Notes: a model not told the origin generated them from the sequence alone. A DNA stretch of 18,018 bases from an uncultured Bacteroides sp. (GCF_958445495.1 NZ_CAUCSQ010000071.1:1-18018); one strand, 5' to 3'; positions 6,936 through 13,716 are shown, counted from the stretch's first letter. Numbers and translations are program-made.

Positions 6936-9209
6936 ATGTCTCAATTACCTACTCTTATTGCCGATCTTGCACTCATACTGATTTGTGCCGGCGTTATGAC
7001 TTTGTTGTTCAAGAAGTTGAAGCAACCTTTGGTGCTAGGATATGTGGTTGCCGGATTTTTAGCCAGTCCGCACATGCCTTATACGCCTTCAGTAATGGAT
7101 ACCGCTAATATCAAGACCTGGGCGGATATCGGAGTTATTTTTTTATTGTTCGCCCTTGGGTTGGAATTTAGTTTTAAGAAAATAGTCAAGGTGGGAGGTT
7201 CTGCCATCATAGCCGCCTGCACTATTATTTTCTGTATGATACTGTTGGGAATCGGTGTCGGTATGGGATTCGGCTGGCATCGGATGGATTGCCTGTTCCT
7301 GGGCGGTATGATTGCCATGTCGTCTACTACTATTATATATAAGGCTTTTGATGATTTAGGATTAAGAAAAAAACAGTTTACCGGGCTTGTATTGAGTATT
7401 TTGATTCTGGAGGATATTCTGGCTATTGTATTGATGGTAATGCTTTCTACAATGGCGGTAAGCCATAATTTTGAGGGTACGGAAATGTTGGAGAGTATTG
7501 GGAAACTGCTATTTTTCCTAATCCTGTGGTTTGTCGTAGGCATCTATCTGATTCCGGAATTCTTGAAACGTTGCCGGAAATTAATGGGAGAAGAAACTTT
7601 GCTTATCGTATCGCTGGCGTTATGTTTCGGCATGGTAACGGTAGCGGCCCATACCGGTTTTTCCGCAGCTTTCGGAGCTTTTATCATGGGGTCTATTCTG
7701 GCGGAAACAGTTGAGGCTGAATCTATCGACCGTTTGGTAAAACCGGTAAAAGACCTTTTCGGAGCTATCTTTTTCGTATCGGTCGGCATGATGGTGGAGC
7801 CCGTTATGATTGTGGAGTATGCCGTCCCTATTCTAGTAATAACTCTTGCGGTGATAGTGGGACAAGCCACTTTCGGCACATTCGGGGTAGTCCTTTCCGG
7901 CAAACCGCTGAAAACAGCCATGCAATGCGGTTTCAGTTTGACACAAATCGGTGAATTTGCCTTCATTATAGCTTCTTTGGGAGTTTCTCTGCATGTGACA
8001 AGTGATTTTTTATATCCGATAGTGGTGGCGGTTTCCGTAATTACTACATTCCTCACTCCTTATATGATTCGTCTGGCAGAGCCGGCTTCTACCTTTGTCG
8101 ATGCCCGTTTGCCGGAATCATGGAGGAAGTTCTTAATGCGTTATTCGTCCGGTTCGCAGACAGCGCTTAACCATGAGAGTCTGTGGAAGAAGCTTTTGGT
8201 GGCAATGGTACGCATTACGGTTGTTTATTCTATTGTCAGCATCTCTGTAATCGCTCTTGCCTTTCGTTTTGTTGTTCCGTTTTTCAGGGAAAATCTGCCT
8301 CATTTTTGGGCGTCATTACTTGGGGCTGCTTTTATCATTCTCTGCATTGCTCCGTTCTTGCGTGCCATTATGGTAAAGAAGAATCATTCGGCGGAATTCA
8401 TGACCTTATGGCATGCCAACCGTGCCAACCGCGCTCCGTTGGTCTCCACAATCGTCATACGCATCATGATAGCGGTGCTGTTCGTAATTTTTGTAATATC
8501 GGGATTGTTCAAGGCGTCTATCGGATTGGTGACGGGTGTCGCCGTACTCATCGTGTCGTTAATGGTATGGTCCCGCCGTTTGAAGAAACAGTCCATATCG
8601 ATTGAACGGCGCTTTTTCCAGAATCTGCGTTCTAGGGAAGTGCGTGCTGAATATCTGGGAGAGAAGAAGCCGGAATATGCCGGACGTTTGTTGTCGCACG
8701 ATTTGCATCTTGCCGATATGGAAATTCCCGGAGAATCCCCGTGGGCAGGTAAAACGCTGATGGAGTTGAATCTTGGGAAGACGTACGGTGTGCATGTAGC
8801 CTCCATTCTTCGGGGAAAGAGAAGAATCAATATTCCCGGCGGTTCCATTCGTTTGTTCCCGTTGGATAAGATACAGGTTATAGGGACAGACGAACAGTTG
8901 GGTGTTTTCAATGAAGCCATGCAGAACGGAACAAAAATAGAATGGGATGTCTATGAGAAGAGTGAAATGACTTTAAAACAGTTTATCATAGATGCGGAAT
9001 CCGTTTTTCTGGGAAAGACGATTCGTGAGTCAGGTATTCGTGATAAGTATCATTGCATGATAGCCGGAGTGGAAAATAAAGACGGTACATTGATGGTACC
9101 GGATGTGAATGTGCCGCTTGTTGAGGGGGATGTGGTCTGGGTAGTAGGAGAAAAAGAGAATGTGTACCAATTAATCGGGCAAAAAGATGAAAAAATACAG
9201 ATGGAATAG
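6936..9209 (+). CDS. CPA2-family cation/proton antiporter with tandem RCK_C domains (Kef/YbaL-like)
   Basis: A 757-residue inner-membrane protein predicted to exchange K+ or Na+ for H+, for cation balance and pH control. Residues 1 to about 390 form the CPA2 exchanger domain, with KKLKQPLVLGYVVAGFLASP near the start, LFALGLEFS, MSSTTIIYKAF and the ion-binding-type acidic pair Glu159-Asp160 in LILEDILAIVLM. Four further hydrophobic segments follow between about 420 and 545. The cytosolic tail carries two RCK_C (TrkA-C) domains, about 589-668 and 678-752. The second has the typical GxxIxxSGIRD and VxLxxGDVVWVVG pattern. No Rossmann RCK_N (NAD-binding) domain lies between, unlike KefB and KefC. 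Regulation by a nucleotide or ligand through the RCK_C pair is therefore inferred, not shown. The gene has its own promoter and no partner gene such as kefF or kefG alongside. Confidence 0.9.
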   Translation: MSQLPTLIADLALILICAGVMTLLFKKLKQPLVLGYVVAGFLASPHMPYTPSVMDTANIKTWADIGVIFLLFALGLEFSFKKIVKVGGSAIIAACTIIFCMILLGIGVGMGFGWHRMDCLFLGGMIAMSSTTIIYKAFDDLGLRKKQFTGLVLSILILEDILAIVLMVMLSTMAVSHNFEGTEMLESIGKLLFFLILWFVVGIYLIPEFLKRCRKLMGEETLLIVSLALCFGMVTVAAHTGFSAAFGAFIMGSILAETVEAESIDRLVKPVKDLFGAIFFVSVGMMVEPVMIVEYAVPILVITLAVIVGQATFGTFGVVLSGKPLKTAMQCGFSLTQIGEFAFIIASLGVSLHVTSDFLYPIVVAVSVITTFLTPYMIRLAEPASTFVDARLPESWRKFLMRYSSGSQTALNHESLWKKLLVAMVRITVVYSIVSISVIALAFRFVVPFFRENLPHFWASLLGAAFIILCIAPFLRAIMVKKNHSAEFMTLWHANRANRAPLVSTIVIRIMIAVLFVIFVISGLFKASIGLVTGVAVLIVSLMVWSRRLKKQSISIERRFFQNLRSREVRAEYLGEKKPEYAGRLLSHDLHLADMEIPGESPWAGKTLMELNLGKTYGVHVASILRGKRRINIPGGSIRLFPLDKIQVIGTDEQLGVFNEAMQNGTKIEWDVYEKSEMTLKQFIIDAESVFLGKTIRESGIRDKYHCMIAGVENKDGTLMVPDVNVPLVEGDVVWVVGEKENVYQLIGQKDEKIQME

Positions 9210-9221
9210 AGGTGGAATACC

Positions 9222-9229
9222 TATTTTTG
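9222..9229 (+). promoter_or_regulatory. -7 element for the HIT gene
   Basis: TATTTTTG matches TAnnTTTG, 27 bp before the ATG at 9257 and 12 bp after the antiporter stop. The -33 position shows no TTTG. Confidence 0.4.
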
Positions 9230-9256
9230 TTCCGTTAAAACATAAAATATTATATC

Positions 9257-9682
9257 ATGAAGAGCGAGTCTAAAGAATGTCTGTATTGTCAGAACAACGA
9301 AACGTTGCACAATCTGATGATTGAGATTGCAGAGTTAAGCGTATCACGTGTATTTCTTTTTAAAGAACAAACTTACCGCGGGCGTTGTCTCGTTGCCTAT
9401 AAAGAGCATGTGGATGATTTGAATGAACTGAGTGACGAAGACCGTAATGCCTTCATGGCGGATGTCGTACGGGTCACTCGTGCCATGCAGAAAGCCTTTC
9501 GGCCGGAAAAGATTAATTATGGTGCTTATTCGGATAAGTTGTCTCATCTGCATTTCCATTTGGCCCCCAAATATGTAGACGGTCCCGATTATGGGGGAAC
9601 GTTCCAGATGAATCCGGGGAAAGTTTATCTGACAGATGCGGAATATCAGGAATTGATTGATGCGGTGAAGGCCAATCTTTAA
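9257..9682 (+). CDS. HIT-family (histidine triad) hydrolase
   Basis: A small (141-residue) cytosolic protein of the histidine-triad superfamily, which hydrolyses or transfers nucleoside monophosphates from substrates such as AMP-lysine, AMP-amino acid or dinucleotide conjugates. The triad is visible as HLHFHLAPK, with His97, His99 and His101; His99 would be the nucleophile by family convention. A CLYC pair (Cys8, Cys11) at the N-terminus suggests structural zinc binding, as in many HIT and Fhit-related proteins. The usual N-terminal strands (RVFLFKEQTYRGRCLVAYKEHVDDL) are present. The C-terminal part (DGPDYGGTFQMNPGKVYLTDAEY) is characteristic of a HIT subgroup I have seen in Bacteroidetes and Firmicutes. 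Physiological substrate unknown. The gene ends in a long convergent gap with no strong T-tailed terminator close by. Confidence 0.9.
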   Translation: MKSESKECLYCQNNETLHNLMIEIAELSVSRVFLFKEQTYRGRCLVAYKEHVDDLNELSDEDRNAFMADVVRVTRAMQKAFRPEKINYGAYSDKLSHLHFHLAPKYVDGPDYGGTFQMNPGKVYLTDAEYQELIDAVKANL

Positions 9683-10253
9683 ATCGGTATTTCCGGAAAA
9701 TCTCCCGGTTTTTGCAGGCTGGGGATATTCCGAAAAATCCGTATTCTGGAATCTGGTGAAGAATCGGGATTCAATACATCCTGCCTTTTTGAAATTCAAT
9801 GAGTAGGAATGTTCAGGGAATTCCACATGTATGGGATTTGTTGAAGAGTAAGTTTGCCCTTTTACGGGCATTTACTCTTCTTCATAGTATAATATTGACA
9901 GTTATACTGTTGCATAAAGTTTCAGCATCAAAATGTGGAACAACCCTGAATTCTTGTCATAAAGACCCTGGAAAATATTTCATTTCCGCATTTTACACAT
10001 CGGAAACCGGATAATCCAATGGGCTTTCTAAGCCCTGTATTTGCAATGACGGTTCACGATATATGGATATTGTTTTGTTCTCGCTTATCCGTCAGCAAAG
10101 ACAAACGCGACGAAAAGATTCAGAAATCCCCTCTTTGTCTTTTTATGAATAGTCTCTGGGATGGGCAAGATATGAGGCGGGTGTATTTGCTGAATATCCT
10201 CGTTCTATTCTTGCTCCATCATGACTTGTAGAGATGGACCGGCAGTACTCCGG
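9683..10253. other. Convergent intergenic gap with hairpins and no credible gene
   Basis: 571 bp between the end of the HIT gene and the end of the leftward S4-protein gene. Two rightward frames of about 70 codons (9799-10014 and 10019-10231) have no recognisable domain, no promoter and no family pattern, so I do not call them. Structures seen: the 38-nt hairpin at 9843-9880; GGGCTT-tct-AAGCCC at 10021-10035; a 9-bp inverted repeat AAAGACAAA (10097-10105) and TTTGTCTTT (10134-10142); and GACCGG/CCGGTC overlapping the S4 gene stop (10237-10255). The gap is unusually long for a convergent junction here and could hold a small RNA or a decayed gene. Confidence 0.6.
9843..9880. repeat. Two-part stem-loop in the convergent gap
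   Basis: GAAGAGTAA (9843-9851) pairs with TTACTCTTC (9872-9880), a perfect 9-bp outer stem. Inside it TGCCC (9855-9859) pairs with GGGCA (9866-9870) around a 6-nt loop, with a small asymmetric internal loop. No T-run follows on either strand, so this is not a classic terminator. It may be an RNA structure or a weak transcription end for the HIT gene. Confidence 0.6.
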
Positions 10254-10255
10254 TC
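10237..10255. repeat. Short hairpin overlapping the S4-protein gene stop codon
   Basis: GACCGG (10237-10242) and CCGGTC (10250-10255) form a 6-bp GC-rich stem with a 7-nt loop. The right arm includes part of the TGA stop of the leftward gene. No T-run follows in the leftward direction. It could pause transcription or protect the 3' end. Confidence 0.45.
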
Positions 10256-10676
10256 ATTTCTCATCATCGAAATCGAACTCAAAATCAAAGTCATCCATAA
10301 ATTCCGGAGTTGTAAACTCTTCCAGACTCCTCCGGTCCTTTTTGGTAGGACGTCCGGTCCCTCGTGCACGGTCAACGAATCCGCTGATTTTGCTCATTTC
10401 CAGCAATTCATACTGGTCGGGAGTCGTTACGTTTTCCATCATCTCCGGTACGACTTTTGCACCTACACGCTTTTCAATTGCCTGCAACACTTTGAATGAG
10501 TATGTGACAGGCGGTTTTCTTACTTGAATTATATCTCCCGGTTTCACCATACGGGCAGCTTTGATTTGTGAACCGTTCATTGTGACACGTCCCTTCTTGC
10601 AAGCTTCTGCCGCAATTGTGCGTGTCTTGAAGATGCGTACTGCCCACATCCATTTGTCTATTCTGGCTTCGGCCAT
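10254..10676 (-). CDS. hslR: S4-domain RNA-binding protein, Hsp15 (HslR)-like
   Basis: A 140-residue protein with an N-terminal S4 RNA-binding domain (EARIDKWMWAVRIFKTRT, then GRVTMNGSQIKAARMVKPGDII, about residues 3-52). This is the signature of Hsp15/HslR, which in E. coli binds stalled 50S subunits carrying peptidyl-tRNA and helps recycle them. I start at the ATG at 10676 (MAEARIDKW) because S4/Hsp15 proteins begin almost directly with this motif. The in-frame ATG at 10706 would lie only a few bases from the candidate -7 element. The tail after about residue 120 is very acidic (alternating Asp and Phe, DDFDFEFDFDDEK). Its neighbour pth hydrolyses peptidyl-tRNA, so the two form a coherent ribosome-rescue pair. 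The function assignment is by homology of the S4 domain. Confidence 0.88.
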   Translation of the reverse strand: MAEARIDKWMWAVRIFKTRTIAAEACKKGRVTMNGSQIKAARMVKPGDIIQVRKPPVTYSFKVLQAIEKRVGAKVVPEMMENVTTPDQYELLEMSKISGFVDRARGTGRPTKKDRRSLEEFTTPEFMDDFDFEFDFDDEK

Positions 10677-10709
10677 ATCTCTGATATAAAAATGTGAAAC
10701 ATTCATTCA

Positions 10710-10736
10710 CCATCCGCAAAATCAATTTGCAGATGG
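10710..10736. repeat. Hairpin in the hslR leader
   Basis: CCATC-c-GCAAA (10710-10720), a 5-nt loop, then TTTGC-a-GATGG (10726-10736): a 10-bp stem with one central mismatch, between the pth stop and the hslR start. It overlaps the candidate -7 element at 10717-10724, so it may be an operator-like palindrome rather than an RNA terminator. No T-run follows. Confidence 0.55.
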
Positions 10737-10747
10737 CAGAGGATAAA
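10717..10747 (-). promoter_or_regulatory. Weak candidate promoter for hslR
   Basis: On the minus strand TGATTTTG (10717-10724) has one mismatch to TAnnTTTG. TTTA (10744-10747) lies 19 bp upstream, one mismatch from TTTG. Correct spacing but two imperfect boxes. The start codon chosen for hslR is 40 bp downstream. Confidence 0.35.
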
Positions 10748-10752
10748 TATAT

Positions 10753-11322
10753 CTATTTTTTGTTGAACTGGTTCATCGTGATGTCTATTCCGGCCAGGCA
10801 GAAACTTTTGATGATTTCTCCCGCTGTTTCTAGTCTTTCATCCATTGTTTTCCAGTCTTCTTCCGTGAAATGTCCGAGTACATAATCAATCTGTCCTCCA
10901 CGCGGGAAATCGTTGCCGATACCGAATCGCAAACGGGCATAGTTCTGGGTTCCCAGTGTGGCGGCGATATGTTTCAGGCCGTTATGTCCGGCGTCACTCC
11001 CTTTTCCTTTCAGGCGCAAAGTGCCGAAAGGAAGAGACAAATCATCCACTACTATCAACACATTTTCCAATGGAATGTTTTCTTTCTGCATCCAGTAACG
11101 GACAGCAAGTCCGCTTAGATTCATGAAAGTGGAAGGTTTTAGCAGAATTAACTGCCTTCCCTTGATTGAAAAGCTGGTGGTGAACCCATAGCGTCCGTCG
11201 ATGAAAGGAGGAGCATTGTTGATTCTCGCTAATGCTTCTACCGCCATGAATCCGATATTGTGGCGTGTTTCATGGTACTCGGAACCGATGTTTCCCAATC
11301 CGGCAATTAAATATTTTATCAT
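10753..11322 (-). CDS. pth: Peptidyl-tRNA hydrolase
   Basis: Cleaves the ester bond between peptide and tRNA in peptidyl-tRNAs released from stalled ribosomes, returning tRNA to use. The 189-residue length is standard for bacterial Pth. Catalytic landmarks are all visible: Asn11 and His21 in GLGNIGSEYHETRHNIGF, Asn68 in STFMNLSG, Asp93 in VVDDLSLPFG and Asn114 in SDAGHNGLKHI, matching E. coli Asn10/His20/Asn68/Asp93/Asn114. It lies downstream of rplY in the same direction, with a hairpin terminator between them, so it depends on read-through or an unrecognised promoter. No good TAnnTTTG is seen directly upstream. hslR follows 76 bp later. L25, Pth and the S4 protein together form a translation-maintenance block. 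Confidence 0.97.
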   Translation of the reverse strand: MIKYLIAGLGNIGSEYHETRHNIGFMAVEALARINNAPPFIDGRYGFTTSFSIKGRQLILLKPSTFMNLSGLAVRYWMQKENIPLENVLIVVDDLSLPFGTLRLKGKGSDAGHNGLKHIAATLGTQNYARLRFGIGNDFPRGGQIDYVLGHFTEEDWKTMDERLETAGEIIKSFCLAGIDITMNQFNKK

Positions 11323-11341
11323 TGCTTATCTGTCAAACTGT

Positions 11342-11416
11342 TTGTAAAATAAAACGCAGATTAATACAAACTGTTGCAGACTCAACATCTGCTTTAATCT
11401 GCATTAATCTGCGTTT
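11342..11416 (-). terminator. Large hairpin terminator between rplY and pth, built from TTAATCTGC repeats
   Basis: AAACGCAGATTAAT (11352-11365) and ATTAATCTGCGTTT (11403-11416) form a perfect 14-bp stem. A second stem, GCAGA/TCTGC (11376-11380 and 11388-11392), lies inside. In the leftward direction the outer stem is followed by a U-rich tail (TATTTTA, after TTT of the stem), giving a plausible rplY terminator. The right arm contains two adjacent copies of TTAATCTGC (11394-11402 and 11404-11412), which resembles a dispersed intergenic repeat. Confidence 0.7.
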
Positions 11417-11451
11417 GAAATATATCTCCTTTTTACAGGGATAGCTTCCGA

Positions 11452-12042
11452 TTATTTGCCGGCTGCCGCTGCTGCACCTCTTGCAGCACGAGTCAACTTA
11501 ACAGCACATACAACAGCCTCTTTAGCATTCATCAATTCGAGACCTTCAAAACTCAATTCACCAACTTTTACAGTCTTACCCAGACCCAGGTGGGAAACAT
11601 TGATAGTCAGTTTTTCAGGAATTACATTATACAATGCTTTCACTTTGAGCTTACGCATCTGCAAAGCAAGCTTACCACCGGCTTTCACACCTTCTGCAAG
11701 TCCTTCCAACTGTACGGGAACTTCCATTACGATAGGCTTGGATTCGTCAATCTGATAGAAGTCAACGTGCAGGATCGTATCTTTTACCGGGTGGAATTGG
11801 ATATCTTTCAGGATGGCATTTACTTTTTTACCGTCGATAACCAAGTCTACTACGTAAATGTGCGGAGTATAAACCAGGTTTCGAAGTCCTTCGTTGGTCA
11901 CAGTGAAGTGAATCACCTCATCACCTCCGTAAAGTACGCAGGGCACACCGCCGTTTTTACGAATTTCTTTCAAAGCCCTTGCTTGTTCTGAAGAGCGTTC
12001 TGCAATTGTTCTTACAGTTCCTTTTACTTCAATTGATTTCAT
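11452..12042 (-). CDS. rplY: Ribosomal protein L25, long CTC-type
   Basis: Binds 5S rRNA in the 50S subunit. The 196-residue size is the general-stress/CTC long form rather than the roughly 94-residue E. coli L25. The N-terminal 5S-binding domain (about 1-92) carries GTVRTIAERSSEQARALKEIRKNGGVPCVLYGG, IYVVDLVIDGK and LKDIQFHPVKDTILHVDFYQID. The C-terminal TL5-type beta domain spans about 95-185, with VPVQLEGLAEGVKAGGKLALQ and LTINVSHLGLGKTVKVGELSFEG. An Ala/Gly/Lys-rich tail follows. It is driven by a near-perfect promoter at 12136-12166, with a leader of about 90 nt that contains two inverted repeats and suggests leader-level control. A terminator separates it from pth. Confidence 0.95.
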   Translation of the reverse strand: MKSIEVKGTVRTIAERSSEQARALKEIRKNGGVPCVLYGGDEVIHFTVTNEGLRNLVYTPHIYVVDLVIDGKKVNAILKDIQFHPVKDTILHVDFYQIDESKPIVMEVPVQLEGLAEGVKAGGKLALQMRKLKVKALYNVIPEKLTINVSHLGLGKTVKVGELSFEGLELMNAKEAVVCAVKLTRAARGAAAAAGK

Positions 12043-12066
12043 TTCTTTAAAATTTGTGTTACTCTA

Positions 12067-12114
12067 AATTAAGTTAGTTTGCTTAATTCACCATTACACG
12101 ATGTGATTATCACA
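12067..12114 (-). promoter_or_regulatory. Structured leader of rplY
   Basis: Within the 5' leader lie two inverted repeats: TGTGATTATCACA (12102-12114), a perfect 13-bp palindrome with one central base, and AATTAAG/CTTAATT (12067-12073 and 12082-12088) with an 8-nt loop. The first could be a protein operator just after the transcription start. The second is close to the start codon at 12042 and could affect translation. Autoregulation by L25 is a guess from analogy with other ribosomal protein leaders. Confidence 0.5.
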
Positions 12115-12135
12115 CAATGCTGCAAAAAAGCGGGG

Positions 12136-12166
12136 CAAAAGTACCGTTTTTTTTTGATATATCAAA
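12136..12166 (-). promoter_or_regulatory. Strong rplY promoter
   Basis: On the minus strand TTTG (12163-12166), 19 bp, TACTTTTG (12136-12143): both boxes perfect and the spacing ideal for the Bacteroidetes housekeeping sigma factor. It starts within 12 bp of the end of the upstream PUR-family gene at 12178, so rplY is a new transcript. Confidence 0.85.
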
Positions 12167-12177
12167 GAGTTCTTTCT

Positions 12178-12582
12178 TTAAAAATCTATATCAATCTTGA
12201 TTTCACTTCCCAATTTTTCTTCTTTTGCTTCTTCCCCGATGCCGGCCTGCTCTTTTTTTACGTCCGCCGCTTCATTGAAATGGCTGGAATAGTCACTCGT
12301 ATCGTTACGGTCGATAAAATTAATCGCCTCCGTCAGGCCTGCCATGAACTTTTGAAAGTCTTCTCTGTATAAAAAGATTTTGTGCTTCTCAAAGCTCACC
12401 TGCGAGTCATCGCCTTCTCCCATTATCACCTTCTTGCTTTCTGTAATTGCGAGAAACATCTCGTCTTTACGATTCTTTTTGACATCGAGGTAATAGATAC
12501 GTTTACCTGCTTTGATGGACTTGGAGAATACTATCTCCTTATCATTCATGTCTACGCTCATTTTCTTTTTTAAATCTTCCAT
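12178..12582 (-). CDS. PUR-family (DUF3276) nucleic-acid-binding protein
   Basis: A 134-residue protein matching the DUF3276 family of Bacteroidetes, related to the eukaryotic Pur-alpha single-strand DNA/RNA-binding repeat (spirochaete BpuR is a characterised bacterial relative). The core is residues about 14-93: KEIVFSKSIKAGKRIYYLDV, KKNRKDEMFLAITES and HKIFLYREDFQKFMAGL. A charged, low-complexity tail (KKEQAGIGEEAKEEK) ends in SEIKIDIDF. I start at the ATG at 12582 (MEDLKKKM). The upstream in-frame ATG at 12612 lies on top of the -7 element at 12610-12617, so it cannot be in the mRNA. The promoter is divergent from nusB. Binding targets and role are unknown; a post-transcriptional or nucleoid role is inferred from the fold. 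Confidence 0.87.
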   Translation of the reverse strand: MEDLKKKMSVDMNDKEIVFSKSIKAGKRIYYLDVKKNRKDEMFLAITESKKVIMGEGDDSQVSFEKHKIFLYREDFQKFMAGLTEAINFIDRNDTSDYSSHFNEAADVKKEQAGIGEEAKEEKLGSEIKIDIDF

Positions 12583-12609
12583 ATATTTCGGTCCGTTTAT
12601 AATCGGCTT

Positions 12610-12640
12610 CAAAATTGGATATTTTTTTTAAACTGTCAAA
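12610..12640 (-). promoter_or_regulatory. Promoter of the PUR-family gene
   Basis: On the minus strand TTTG (12637-12640), 19 bp, CAATTTTG (12610-12617), with one mismatch in the -7 box. Spacing is ideal. It fixes the translation start at 12582 rather than 12612. Confidence 0.65.
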
Positions 12641-12711
12641 AGAAAAAGCGCAGAGAATCAAATACTGCATTAAAAAATGTGATTTATTAGTGGAAACTCA
12701 TTAAAAATATC

Positions 12712-12719
12712 TACTTTTG
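12712..12719 (+). promoter_or_regulatory. -7 element for nusB
   Basis: TACTTTTG matches TAnnTTTG, 31 bp before the nusB ATG, in the divergent region with the PUR gene promoter. No TTTG at the -33 spacing. Confidence 0.55.
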
Positions 12720-12750
12720 CAGTTCGATAACAACAGTATTAATTTGAATT

Positions 12751-13677
12751 ATGATCAACAGAGTTCTTATTCGTCTTAAGATTATACAAATAGTATATGC
12801 CTATTATCAAAATGGCAGCAAAAATCTAGACTCAGCGGAGAAAGAGTTATTCTTTAGTCTTTCAAAGGCGTATGACCTTTATAATTATTTGCTAATGCTG
12901 ATGATAGCATTGACAGAGTATGCACAAAAACGTATTGATGCGGCAAAAGCTAAATTGGCACCTACGAAAGAGGAGTTGTATCCCAACAGGAAGTTCGTAG
13001 ATAACAAGTTTATTGCTCAATTGGAAGTCAATAAGCAATTGGTAGAGTTTATAGCCAATCAAAAAAGAACCTGGGCAAACGACCAGGACTTCATCAAGGA
13101 ACTTTATGAGAAAATTGTAGAAACCGATATCTATAAAGATTATATGGCTTCTGACGACCACTCATACGAGGCCGATCGTGAATTATGGAGAAAACTCTAT
13201 AAAACATACATCTTTAATAATGATTCTCTCGATCAGGTATTGGAAGATCAGAGTCTGTATTGGAATGATGACAAAGAAATTGTAGATACATTCGTCCTGA
13301 AAACGATCAAACGTTTTGATGAAAAGAAGGGTGCCAACCAGGAACTGCTTCCGGAATTTAAGGATGACGAAGATCAAGAGTTTGCACGTCGTCTGTTCCG
13401 TCGTACTATTTTGAATTCCGACTATTACCGTCATTTGGTTAGTGAGAATACAAAAAATTGGGATCTGGACCGTATTGCATTTATGGACGTTATCATTATG
13501 CAGACTGCATTAGCAGAAATTCTTAGTTTCCCGAACATTCCGGTCAGTGTTTCGTTAAATGAATATGTAGAGATAGCGAAGTTGTATAGCACAGCTAAAA
13601 GCGGTAGCTTTATCAACGGTACGCTGGATGGAATAGTTAATCAATTAAAAAAAGAAGGTAAGTTGACTAAAAACTGA
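12751..13677 (+). CDS. nusB: NusB-like antitermination factor, long Bacteroidetes form
   Basis: NusB with NusE (S10) binds boxA in rRNA leaders and supports antitermination. This protein is 308 residues, about twice the roughly 140 of E. coli NusB. The start MINRVLIRLKIIQIVYAYYQNGSKNLDSAEKEL resembles the NusB N-terminal helix pair. The recognisable C-terminal NusB segment is residues 237-298: WDLDRIAFMDVIIMQ, ALAEILSFPNIPVSVSLNEYVEIAKLY and SGSFINGTLDGI. Between lies a helical, highly charged region (about 60-235) with several Trp/Tyr-rich stretches, which looks like an insertion. The gene leads into yajC 39 bp later, which has its own -7 element. RNA-binding ability is not proven by the sequence. 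Confidence 0.88.
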   Translation: MINRVLIRLKIIQIVYAYYQNGSKNLDSAEKELFFSLSKAYDLYNYLLMLMIALTEYAQKRIDAAKAKLAPTKEELYPNRKFVDNKFIAQLEVNKQLVEFIANQKRTWANDQDFIKELYEKIVETDIYKDYMASDDHSYEADRELWRKLYKTYIFNNDSLDQVLEDQSLYWNDDKEIVDTFVLKTIKRFDEKKGANQELLPEFKDDEDQEFARRLFRRTILNSDYYRHLVSENTKNWDLDRIAFMDVIIMQTALAEILSFPNIPVSVSLNEYVEIAKLYSTAKSGSFINGTLDGIVNQLKKEGKLTKN

Positions 13678-13685
13678 TACCTTTG
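13678..13685 (+). promoter_or_regulatory. -7 element before yajC
   Basis: TACCTTTG starts on the base after the nusB stop codon and lies 31 bp before the yajC ATG. It is a perfect TAnnTTTG. The -33 box is not evident. It would allow yajC-ybbR-coaE to be expressed without nusB. Confidence 0.5.
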
Positions 13686-13716
13686 TCCATATAGTAGAAA
13701 CTAAAACAGATTATTT

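Noticed and set aside
8384..8920. 178-residue leftward ORF opposite the antiporter
   Set aside because: Shadow of the antiporter frame, with Thr/Met/Arg-rich composition typical of antisense to membrane-protein codons.
9799..10231. Two consecutive rightward ORFs of about 70 codons in the convergent gap
   Set aside because: No promoter match, no recognisable domain, and the hairpins run through them. They are retained only as part of the gap description.
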